64,000 bases of DNA from Desulfomicrobium escambiense DSM 10707 (GTDB taxonomy: Bacteria; Desulfobacterota; Desulfovibrionia; Desulfovibrionales; Desulfomicrobiaceae): positions 1 through 64,000 of the forward strand of contig NZ_AUAR01000008.1 of the NCBI RefSeq assembly GCF_000428825.1. The letters run 5' to 3'. A model generated the notes under the pieces. That model was given only the letters and a program-made list of their open reading frames with translations, ran no database searches and was not told the origin of the DNA. Below, one piece after another: positions 1-7,421 of the stretch. A program made the position numbers and the translations under genes. Positions within the stretch are counted from its first letter, which is position 1. Every line of letters starts with the position of its first letter.

Positions 1-179
1 CTGCGATAGCCCAGACGGCCCTCTGTGCGCTCACCCTTGGATGCTCCAAGGGCTGCGTCCATCTCGGCCTCCAACGTTTGCTGGACAACCGCACGCACGA
101 GTTCCTTCAAAACATCCTGTTCGCCTTCAAGAAGCCCTTTCAGTTCAGACGACGATAGAATAGAATTCTTCCTGACCAT
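1..179 (-). mobile_element. IS256-family transposase, N-terminal part (cut by window edge)
   Basis: The first 59 codons of a transposase read leftward off the window. The protein starts MVRKNSILSSSELKG and continues with a helical stretch ending DAALGASKGERTEGR, which I recognise as the N-terminus of IS256/mutator-family transposases. These are DDE enzymes that move insertion sequences; the catalytic residues lie outside the window. The start is the ATG at 179, with GGGAGGAGT a few bases upstream. It lies at the 3' end of the restriction-modification operon and reads in the same direction. Whether the element is intact cannot be seen. Confidence 0.85.
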
Positions 180-296
180 GGCAGACTCCTCCCGGAGTTG
201 TGGATTGGTGGTACAACCCACACATGCCATGGTCTTTCTTTTTGCTGAAGATCCCGCACACTACCTTTTAATCCTCTTGGAATTGCTCTTCCCCCG
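180..296 (-). other. Probable IS leader and left end
   Basis: This stretch between the transposase start and the last gene of the restriction island has no gene. Read on the minus strand it contains GTGTGCGGGATCTTCAGC (about 245-262), a plausible outer terminal repeat for an IS256-type element. The matching right end is outside the window, so the boundary and any target duplication cannot be checked. Confidence 0.35.
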
Positions 297-545
297 TCAA
301 CGTAGCTCCACACGTCCCGGTATTGGGGCGTCAAGTCGAACAGACCTCCACGGCTTACGGACCGTCTTCGCCCAGCCCATCGGAAACAAGATTTGTTGGA
401 CTGCATCAGCCCAGCGTTTCGTTACATCGAAAGCCTGGCTCAGCTCCTCATATACCTTCTGTTGCTCGGGGTTGGATTTGTCGTAAATCGTCCTCTTCCA
501 TTTGTTCAGCAGCTTGAAATGGTCACTGGTAAAATAATCCGCCAT
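297..545 (-). CDS. Short conserved-looking protein at the 3' end of the restriction operon
   Basis: 82 residues beginning MADYFTSDHFKLLNKW and rich in charged and aromatic residues, with no signal peptide or membrane segment. I do not recognise the family. The ATG at 545 lies 4 bases beyond the stop of the YgjP-type peptidase gene, so it is probably the last gene of the restriction-modification operon. The probable IS end lies only about 35 bases past its stop codon, so its last residues (after about FPMGWAKTVRKPW) may have been replaced by the insertion. A full-length relative would settle this. Confidence 0.55.
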   Translation of the reverse strand: MADYFTSDHFKLLNKWKRTIYDKSNPEQQKVYEELSQAFDVTKRWADAVQQILFPMGWAKTVRKPWRSVRLDAPIPGRVELR

Positions 546-549
546 GCTT

Positions 550-1302
550 TTATATCCCCTCGATATCAATCCCATGTTCCGCCAGCCAAGCCTTGCGCTG
601 CGCATAGTCGGGCATTGCCCGCTCAACGCGCAGCCAAAAGGCCGCGGTGTGGTGGGCCTCGTGCAGATGGGCCATCTCGTGCACGACCACGTATTCCGCG
701 ATACGGGCCGGCAGCAGGATGCTCTTCCAATGGAAGTACAGCCAGTCGCCCTTGCCGCAGGAGCCCCAGCGATACCCGAGATCCTGCACCTTGATGCCGA
801 CGGGCATCACCTCCATGCGCGACCGGTACTCGGCCACGCGGCCCGACAGCCATACCCGGGCCCTTTCGCTGTACCAGCGGATGAAATGCTCGCGTGCGCC
901 TTCCTGCGCATCGCGCCGCAATGCAAAGCGGCCATTCGCCAGTTTCAAGGGCGTGTTCTGGTCCTCGACCAGTTTCAGCCGATAGCTGCGCCCCAAATAC
1001 AAAAACCCCTCGCCGCCGACGAACTCTTTACGCGGCACCTGGCGCTGCAAACGCTCCTTTTCGGCCAACTTCGTATACACCCAAAAGCGCTTTTCAGTGA
1101 CGAAATCACGCAACTGGGCGATGCCGACGTCAGGCGGCGCGCTCAGAATCAGCTCACCGGTTCGTTCCACCGTGATTTGCATGGTCCGGCGGCGGGCGCT
1201 GCGGCGTAGCGCGAAGCGCAGATCGTCCACTTGGATATAGCTCTCGGCCGAGGCAGAGGGACTATCCGTTTGATGGTCGACAGATTTCAAAGGCACCGAC
1301 AT
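550..1302 (-). CDS. YgjP/DUF45-type zinc metallopeptidase in the restriction operon
   Basis: 250 residues. The metal-binding motif HEMAH followed by LHEAHH is near residue 210, after a WGSC segment, which is typical of the YgjP (DUF45, M48-like, SprT-related) family. The N-terminal half is a beta-rich domain. No signal peptide, so cytoplasmic. The gene starts 4 bases after the hsdR stop and belongs to the same operon. YgjP-type genes are common companions of type I restriction loci, where their substrate is not established. A second, divergent member is at 58680-59402. Confidence is high for the family and low for the role. Confidence 0.88.
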   Translation of the reverse strand: MSVPLKSVDHQTDSPSASAESYIQVDDLRFALRRSARRRTMQITVERTGELILSAPPDVGIAQLRDFVTEKRFWVYTKLAEKERLQRQVPRKEFVGGEGFLYLGRSYRLKLVEDQNTPLKLANGRFALRRDAQEGAREHFIRWYSERARVWLSGRVAEYRSRMEVMPVGIKVQDLGYRWGSCGKGDWLYFHWKSILLPARIAEYVVVHEMAHLHEAHHTAAFWLRVERAMPDYAQRKAWLAEHGIDIEGI

Positions 1303-1306
1303 GGCG

Positions 1307-4300
1307 TTACACCTGCACCAGTTTATCGTGGTTGGCGCGGGCCTGTTCCATCAACTTGTCCGCGAGAACGCCCGCCTTGTCGGTATCCACCAGAGGCGGC
1401 CGCAGGCGCATCACGTGTTCGAACAGCTGCGTGTTCAGGTTTTCCTGCGCCGCACGTTTGTAGGGGCTCCAGATGTCGCGGTTGTCCTGCAGTTCCTGCG
1501 CAATCAGGTCCACCAACTCGACCGTCACATCCTTCAATCGCAACAGTTCCGCAGGCGTCGGCGTCTGCCCGGCGCACACCACGTCCAGAACGGTGCGCAG
1601 GAAGGACGCGTACTGCTCGGGCAAATCGCCCGGCGTATCGGCGCTGCCGGCTTTGCCCGTGCGCAGTTCGTCGATGATCTTCTGCAATTGCGAGATCACC
1701 TCGTTCCACTGCTCGCCCAAGGTCTTGAGGATGTCGTTCAGGCGTTCGGAAAGCTTGCGGTACAATACGGGGTCTTCGTCCAGGTGCTTGCGAATGTGCG
1801 AGCGAATCGCGTGCTCCATCTCGGAAGCCTTGGCGCGGTCGTTCGCGGCGCGCGCGACATGCGTGTCAAACTCGGCATCGGTCAGCTGGATCGGCGGAAT
1901 CTTGGGGTCGATACCCAAGGAGATCACATGGTCGTCGATCAGCTTGCGCACCTTGGCGCCGACATCCTTGCCCAGCACCGGCGTGTCTTTGTAGCGGTTG
2001 CGGGCGCGGGCGTAGATGTAGGCCAGACGCTTGGCGTCGCCCGAGTAGGGCAGGCCCTCGGGACGCGGCAGCACCGTGTCCAGCGATCCCAAAAACGCCT
2101 TGAGCTTGACGGAAAATTCGGCGCGCAGCTTCTCGCTGCCCAAGGCCTCAACGCAGGCTTCGGTGTCATCCAGCGACTCGATACCGAGCCTTCGGAACAG
2201 GTCCACCACGCGCAGATGCCGGGCGCGCAGCACCGGCACCTCGTCCTTCAGGCTGGCCAGCGAACCCTCCACGTCCTCGGCGGAGTACGCGGCCAGCGCC
2301 TCCTTCAAATGCCGGGCCACACCATAGTAATCCACCACGATGCCGCAGCGCTTGCCGAAGCCGGTCCGGTTGACGCGGGCAATGGCCTGCAGCAGCTCGG
2401 CCTCGCGGATCGGGCGGTCCAGGTACATCACGCCTTCGATCGGCGCATCAAAACCGGTGAGCAGCATCGATTTCACGACCAGAAAAGTCAGCGGATCGGT
2501 CTTTTCCGGCTTGGCGTGAAACAGCGGCTTCTTGAAACGCTTGATCAATTGCTCGTGCGCCGCGCCGTCCGTCCAGCGCTTCCAGGCCGGGTCGTCGTTG
2601 TTGCTGCCCGAAATGACGGGCGCGAACTCGATGCGGGCCAGGGTGTCGCGATAGCGCCAGGCCTGCACCACCGCCTGCACCTTGGCCGGTCGTTGACACA
2701 AGGCCTCGTCATCCAGCCCCTTGTCTTCCGGCGGCAGCGCCTGCGCTTCAGCAAGCAGCTCGTCGCGGGCCTGCTTCAAGGCCTCGAAATAGCGGATCGC
2801 CGCCAGACGGCTGTACGCCACCACCTGCGCCTTGTAGCCGTTGGGGAGGATATTGGTGACGTAATGGCGGATGATGTCACGGGCCTTGTCGGCGATGAGC
2901 GCCGGGGCATCGAAGATATGGCCCTTGGTGGCGTACTTTTTCTTGATCGCCTCCAGTTCCTCGGGCGTGTGCTGGCGGAAGAGGTCCTCGAACAACTCGT
3001 CCAGGCTGGCCCCGTCCCTGATCGCCCCGGAGGCCGTGCGGCCCTCGTACAACACCGGCACGGTGGCGCCGTCGGCCTCGGACTCCTTGATGGTGTAGCG
3101 GTCGATGAACTCGCCGAAAATCTCATGGGTGCGCTTCTTCTCGCCCATGATGATCGGCGTGCCGGTAAAGCCGATGCGCGCGCAGTTGGGCAGGCCAGCC
3201 AGCAGGTTGGCGTGCAGGTCCCCCGCCTGGGTGCGGTGGGCCTCGTCCACGAGCACGAGGATGCTCTCGTCCTCGTTCAGCACCTCGAACTTCTCGTTGG
3301 CCGCATAGGCGGCTTTCGGCTCCTCCAGCCTTGGCAGATCGTCCACGGTCAACGGCGCTTCGCCAACAGTGTCGGTGTCACGATATTTCTGGATGGTGGC
3401 GAAGATCAGCCCTGGCCCCTTGCGGCGCGCCAGGGCCTTGATGCCCGCCGTGCTGTCGGCCACCTCGACCGCTTCGCCGGTCAGGGTGGCGGTGACGGAC
3501 AACTGACCCTGCAAGTCCTTGCGATCGGTGACGACGATGACCTTGAAGCGCCGCAGGTCCGCGTCCCCGCGCATCTTGCGTACCAGAAACACCATGGTCA
3601 GGCTCTTGCCCGAGCCCTGGGTGTGCCAGATGATGCCGCCGCGCGTATCGTACTCGCCGTGCTGCAATCGCGTCCGGCCGGTCTTGAGCCGGGCAATGGC
3701 CCGATTCACCGCCCGGTACTGCTGGTAGCGGCACACAGCCTTGATGGTCTGCCCACCCGCCTGCATGAACAGCACGAAATTCTTGATCACATCCAGCAGG
3801 TGCGCGGGTGCGAGCAGCCCGGCGATCAGGCGTTCCTGCTCGGACAGGGCGGGCTTGCCCAGAGCTTGCGTCACCTCGATCTCGCTGCCGGTGCCATCAG
3901 GGCCGACCACCGTTTTCCACTGGCCGTAGTGCTCGAAGGCCGCGCCCACGCACCCCACCCGCGCCTCGTCAAAACTGGTGGCCACAAGCAGCTGGTTGGT
4001 GGCGAACAACGGCTCGCTGCCCTCGTTGTCGTCGACCTCGAAGGCGGCCTTGCGCTGGTTGCTGTAGCGACGCAGCTGGTCAACGGCCTCGGCCAGGGGT
4101 TCGGGCGTGGATGGGCTCTTGCACTCCACCACGACCAGGGGGATGCCGTTCACCAGCAGCACAAGGTCGGGCACGATGAAGGCCTTGCCGCTGTTGAAGC
4201 CTGGAGGGCAATCGACGCGGTACTGGTTGATGACGGTGAAGCGGTTGTTGGCCGGAGTCTCCCAGTCGATGTAGCGGATGGTCTGCCCCCGCCCCCCGAT

Positions 4301-4624
4301 CCAGCCGGGCAGGCCTTCAACGGTCAAGCCACGAATCAACAGGCCGGTGGCCTTTTCGTTGGCCTCCATCAGCTTGTGCGTGCCCAGGCGGGTGATGGCC
4401 GCCACGGCCTCGGACAGTCGCGCATCGTCCAGCCAAGGCTCGCCGTCGGGGCCGGGGTTCAGCGCGCGCAGTTGTCCGCGCAGGACATCCTCCTGAATCA
4501 CCTCGGCAAAGCCGGTTCGGCCCGTGACCGCCGGGTCGTCCAGACTGCCCTCGATGTGCCCCCAGCCCAGCGTTTGCAGCTGGGCCACGAAAGGCTTTTC
4601 GACATCGTCAAGTTCCCAGCCCAT
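1307..4624 (-). CDS. hsdR: Type I restriction enzyme, R (translocase/nuclease) subunit
   Basis: 1105 residues, the usual size for HsdR. The N-terminal nuclease shows the PD-(D/E)xK pattern (VPDLVLL at about residue 153, then VECKSP). The helicase part has a Walker A (HTQGSGKSLTM, about 337), a DEAH box (VDEAHRT, about 460) and motif III TGTPI. With HsdM and HsdS it forms the ATP-driven complex that cuts unmodified DNA. I chose the ATG at 4624, not the in-frame GTG at 4630, because GGAAGGAG sits 5 bases before it and overlaps the GTG. This ATG overlaps the stop of the preceding small gene (ATGA), so translation is probably coupled. Confidence 0.95.
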   Translation of the reverse strand: MGWELDDVEKPFVAQLQTLGWGHIEGSLDDPAVTGRTGFAEVIQEDVLRGQLRALNPGPDGEPWLDDARLSEAVAAITRLGTHKLMEANEKATGLLIRGLTVEGLPGWIGGRGQTIRYIDWETPANNRFTVINQYRVDCPPGFNSGKAFIVPDLVLLVNGIPLVVVECKSPSTPEPLAEAVDQLRRYSNQRKAAFEVDDNEGSEPLFATNQLLVATSFDEARVGCVGAAFEHYGQWKTVVGPDGTGSEIEVTQALGKPALSEQERLIAGLLAPAHLLDVIKNFVLFMQAGGQTIKAVCRYQQYRAVNRAIARLKTGRTRLQHGEYDTRGGIIWHTQGSGKSLTMVFLVRKMRGDADLRRFKVIVVTDRKDLQGQLSVTATLTGEAVEVADSTAGIKALARRKGPGLIFATIQKYRDTDTVGEAPLTVDDLPRLEEPKAAYAANEKFEVLNEDESILVLVDEAHRTQAGDLHANLLAGLPNCARIGFTGTPIIMGEKKRTHEIFGEFIDRYTIKESEADGATVPVLYEGRTASGAIRDGASLDELFEDLFRQHTPEELEAIKKKYATKGHIFDAPALIADKARDIIRHYVTNILPNGYKAQVVAYSRLAAIRYFEALKQARDELLAEAQALPPEDKGLDDEALCQRPAKVQAVVQAWRYRDTLARIEFAPVISGSNNDDPAWKRWTDGAAHEQLIKRFKKPLFHAKPEKTDPLTFLVVKSMLLTGFDAPIEGVMYLDRPIREAELLQAIARVNRTGFGKRCGIVVDYYGVARHLKEALAAYSAEDVEGSLASLKDEVPVLRARHLRVVDLFRRLGIESLDDTEACVEALGSEKLRAEFSVKLKAFLGSLDTVLPRPEGLPYSGDAKRLAYIYARARNRYKDTPVLGKDVGAKVRKLIDDHVISLGIDPKIPPIQLTDAEFDTHVARAANDRAKASEMEHAIRSHIRKHLDEDPVLYRKLSERLNDILKTLGEQWNEVISQLQKIIDELRTGKAGSADTPGDLPEQYASFLRTVLDVVCAGQTPTPAELLRLKDVTVELVDLIAQELQDNRDIWSPYKRAAQENLNTQLFEHVMRLRPPLVDTDKAGVLADKLMEQARANHDKLVQV

Positions 4625-4884
4625 CAGCACTCCTTCCCCGGTATTGCATCCGGCAGTCGGCCCAGTTCCTGTTTGATATGAATCTCCAGCACACTGCGCG
4701 ACCAGCCGTGTTCAGTGGTCCGCAGTGCAAAGGCCAGACGCAGGCCAGGGGTTTTCAGCTTGGTCGAGAGCACCGGATCGTGCCCCCAGGACAATTGTCC
4801 AAAAGGCTGTTGGACAATTGCTTCGGCTGTCCATTCGACATAGCCAATGAGTGGATGGGGCAAGGAAAGGGGGCGTTCGGTCAT
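4624..4884 (-). CDS. Small protein between hsdS and hsdR
   Basis: 86 residues beginning MTERPLSLPHPLIGYVEW. It overlaps hsdS by 4 bases at its start and hsdR by 1 base at its end (ATGA at both junctions), so it sits in a tightly coupled reading chain and is very likely translated. No membrane segment, cysteine cluster or helix-turn-helix is visible. I do not recognise the family. Its position suggests a role in the assembly or control of the restriction complex, but nothing in the sequence shows this. Confidence 0.72.
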   Translation of the reverse strand: MTERPLSLPHPLIGYVEWTAEAIVQQPFGQLSWGHDPVLSTKLKTPGLRLAFALRTTEHGWSRSVLEIHIKQELGRLPDAIPGKEC

Positions 4885-6182
4885 TCGGCAGCCTCCAGCA
4901 GTGGAGTAACACGGACGCGGCCGGTGAGGAGGTCGTCCATTAGGCTGATTTTTTGCAGAAGTAGATTAGCACGCAGTGCTGATTCGCTGCGGATACTTTC
5001 GTCGATGCTTGCCATCCGCTTGACTGCTTCCAATTGTTCTTCAGGCTGCGGGAGCGCAAACGAGAGCGCAGCAATCTGTGCAGAGTTAATTCCCTCACGC
5101 GTCCCTCGTCCCTTCACTTGATCCACTTGGGACTTGGTATTGTCGGAATTGAAAACCGCATAAAGATAAGAAGGATGACACCTCGCTTTGTCGACAGCCA
5201 CCCGAATAATGTGGTAGTTGATGACAGCTCCATCTGCGCGCGCGTCCGCTAGCGCATTGCGGCCTGTTGTTGCTCCTTGTCGCGCAAACAACAGGTCGCC
5301 CTCCTGAATAAGGTACTTCGCAAGCGAGTTAGCCTTGTGCTGTGTGACATACTGTGTGTCACTCCAATCAATGAAGCCTGACTGGACGTTTCCAATTCGC
5401 AGTACAGGCACGCCTTCGGGTCTAAAATCACTCTGGCCGAGATCTGCACCAAAGGGTCCAGTGAGGATGCTCTGACGGTCTTCGGGGGCTACATCCAACA
5501 CGCCCCGCAGCTCCCAGGTCTTCGGAATCAAACCCACCCGCGAGGTCTTGTAGAGATGCGGCGCCTCGGCCTGGGGTGGGCGCAGTTCGCCGTTGGCGTC
5601 GATGCCGCGCGTCAGCAGGTCGTGCAACAGGCCCTGCTTGACGGCCTTGAGCTTGGCGATAATCGCCTCGGTTTCGTGGATGGCGGTGTCGAGGGTGTCG
5701 AGAATTTTGGCGAGGGTCGATTGCTCGTCGGGGTCAAAGTTGGCAACAAGAAACTCGTCGAAAAACGAGCGTGGGACACGTTGCTGCCCCGCAGAACCGA
5801 CCATCTGCCCCTCCGCTGCGTGCCTGAATTTCCTCCACTGTGTAAGGTGGAAAACAAACCGCTGCGCGTTTCCTGGCCTTGCCCGTAGCACGTGGAACTC
5901 GGTGCTCCCGAACCCGAGACCGTTCTCAAGGCCGAGAGCGTGAGCGCCTTTGCCGTTCTCCATACACGGAGTAATCTTCGCAACAAGAATGTCTCCTTCA
6001 TTGAATGCAGTGAATCCGGCAGCAATCGATCTGAGCGGACGAATTTGCTTGAACGTCCAATGTCCTGACTCGGAAACATCTCCCATCGGAATGAATGAAA
6101 CCGCGTCCTTACCAGAGAGGTTTCTCGGAATCCGAACGGTTGGATTGACCTCGGCAATCGACGAGAGGGGCAAGTCACACAT
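4881..6182 (-). CDS. hsdS: Type I restriction enzyme, S (specificity) subunit
   Basis: 433 residues with the two-target-recognition-domain layout of HsdS. Each variable domain is followed by a helical spacer: the first carries an STLAKILDTLDTAI-type conserved region near residues 160-190, and the second ends the protein (ISLMDDLLTGRVRV). Each half recognises one part of a bipartite DNA target, which cannot be predicted here. The ATG at 6182 lies inside the TATGTGTGA that ends the hsdM-like mini-gene, so the start is coupled to upstream translation. The stop overlaps the next small gene. Confidence 0.94.
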   Translation of the reverse strand: MCDLPLSSIAEVNPTVRIPRNLSGKDAVSFIPMGDVSESGHWTFKQIRPLRSIAAGFTAFNEGDILVAKITPCMENGKGAHALGLENGLGFGSTEFHVLRARPGNAQRFVFHLTQWRKFRHAAEGQMVGSAGQQRVPRSFFDEFLVANFDPDEQSTLAKILDTLDTAIHETEAIIAKLKAVKQGLLHDLLTRGIDANGELRPPQAEAPHLYKTSRVGLIPKTWELRGVLDVAPEDRQSILTGPFGADLGQSDFRPEGVPVLRIGNVQSGFIDWSDTQYVTQHKANSLAKYLIQEGDLLFARQGATTGRNALADARADGAVINYHIIRVAVDKARCHPSYLYAVFNSDNTKSQVDQVKGRGTREGINSAQIAALSFALPQPEEQLEAVKRMASIDESIRSESALRANLLLQKISLMDDLLTGRVRVTPLLEAAE

Positions 6183-6312
6183 ACCCCACGCCCCTCAAAA
6201 CCCCCTGCAACACCTTCGCCGCCTCATCCCGCTCCCCCTCGATCTCCGTCACCCGCACCCGGTACGTGTTCCACCAGTTCGCTAAGGCCGCCACTTTTCG
6301 GTTCGAGTTCAT
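6175..6312 (-). CDS. 45-codon copy of the HsdM C-terminus, open and overlapping both neighbours
   Basis: An ORF of 45 codons beginning [15 protein letters not shown] and ending in GVGYV. It aligns without gaps to the last ~40 residues of HsdM ([20 protein letters not shown], then [18 protein letters not shown]). It is therefore a partial duplicate of the hsdM 3' end lying after the DUF1016 gene. The ATG overlaps the DUF1016 stop (ATGA) and the TGA overlaps the hsdS ATG (TATGTGTGA), exactly as the full hsdM overlaps DUF1016 (TATGTCTGA). Either it is a recombination scar or a small protein kept to couple hsdS translation. The intact frame and both overlaps favour translation. Confidence 0.75.
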   Translation of the reverse strand: MNSNRKVAALANWWNTYRVRVTEIEGERDEAAKVLQGVLRGVGYV

Positions 6313-7421
6313 TGCGCTCCCTCCAGTTCGTGCAAGGCCCGGCTCAAGAAGGCGCTCATGTCCTCTGGCCGAGGCAGTTCAACCTGATAGCGTGACACGA
6401 ACAGGCTGTCCGAAAGACCGGCCAAGGCGTAGCGCAGCAATTCGTCATTCTTGGCTGTGCAGAGCAGGAGGCCTATGGGCGGCTGGTCGCCCGGAGTCAT
6501 GGCGTTTTCCCGGTACCAGCCGACATAGCTGTTCAATTGCCCCAGATGTTCGTGGCGGAAGTGGTCGGTCTTGAGTTCGACCAGGACATGGCATTTGAGA
6601 ATGCGGTGATAGAAGACCAGATCCACGAAGAAATACTCGCCGCCGATAGACAGGCGCTTTTGCCGCGCCTCGAAGCAAAAGCCGTGGCCGAGTTCGAGCA
6701 GGAAGTCTTGCAGCCGATCAATCAGCGCGGTTTCCAGATCAGCCTCGCGCATGACTTCAGCAGGCTGGAGGCCAAGAAATTCAAAGACGTAGGGATCACG
6801 GATGACCTGAGCCGGAGTCTGGACCTCGCAGGACTCACGGGTCAGCCGGCTCAAAGCGTCCTTGTCGCCGGACAGGCCGCTGCGTTGATAATACAGGCTG
6901 CCGATCTGGCGTTTGAGTTCACGTACCGACCATTGGCCTCGCAGGGCTTCGATTTCATAGAAACGCCGCTGCTCTGGATCGGCAATTTCGCAGAGCAGCG
7001 CGAAATGGGAATAGCTCAGGCGGGCAAGAAGCTGCATTTCGGGAGCTGACTGTGGGGACGCCGTTCCCACTTTCTCCAGTAGGACGCTTGGCAATGATTG
7101 TGGGGACAGCGTCCCCATTATCTGCGGGTAGCACGTAAAGAAATCCCGGTAGCGGTAGAGTTCACGGCGGTCGCAGCCCGGTATGCGCAGGGCTTTGAGC
7201 CGGGCGGCCAAGCGTGAAAACAGATGTTCGCCATACTCGGCGCGGTCTTTGCCCGCCAGTTCGAATTCGGCGATATGACGCCCGATCAGCCAGTTGCGCA
7301 GGCTCAGACCGATATTGACCGCCCGAGACGCTTGTGCGGCCATCTGCCGATGCGCTTCGGCAATGGCTTGAGCCAATGTTTCAAAGTCTTCCGACCCGTG
7401 GAACGGCAATGATTCAGACAT
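6309..7421 (-). CDS. DUF1016 (YhcG-type) PD-(D/E)xK nuclease-like protein
   Basis: 370 residues. The C-terminal half has the DUF1016 nuclease-fold signature: FVDLVFYHR near residue 267 and [10 protein letters not shown] near 280, followed by [13 protein letters not shown]. The N-terminal half is helical ([15 protein letters not shown] and similar). The family is predicted to be a DNA nuclease of the restriction-like fold; its partners and targets are poorly known. The gene lies inside a type I restriction operon between hsdM and hsdS, overlapping hsdM by 8 bases at its start and followed by a copy of the hsdM tail. It may add a second nuclease activity to the system or have arrived as a cassette. 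Confidence 0.88.
   Translation of the reverse strand: MSESLPFHGSEDFETLAQAIAEAHRQMAAQASRAVNIGLSLRNWLIGRHIAEFELAGKDRAEYGEHLFSRLAARLKALRIPGCDRRELYRYRDFFTCYPQIMGTLSPQSLPSVLLEKVGTASPQSAPEMQLLARLSYSHFALLCEIADPEQRRFYEIEALRGQWSVRELKRQIGSLYYQRSGLSGDKDALSRLTRESCEVQTPAQVIRDPYVFEFLGLQPAEVMREADLETALIDRLQDFLLELGHGFCFEARQKRLSIGGEYFFVDLVFYHRILKCHVLVELKTDHFRHEHLGQLNSYVGWYRENAMTPGDQPPIGLLLCTAKNDELLRYALAGLSDSLFVSRYQVELPRPEDMSAFLSRALHELEGAQ

Noticed and set aside
1301-4681. Plus-strand ORF of 1126 codons
   Set aside because: It lies opposite hsdR and shows only GC-driven openness (His/Leu/Gly/Gln-rich) with no known protein pattern.
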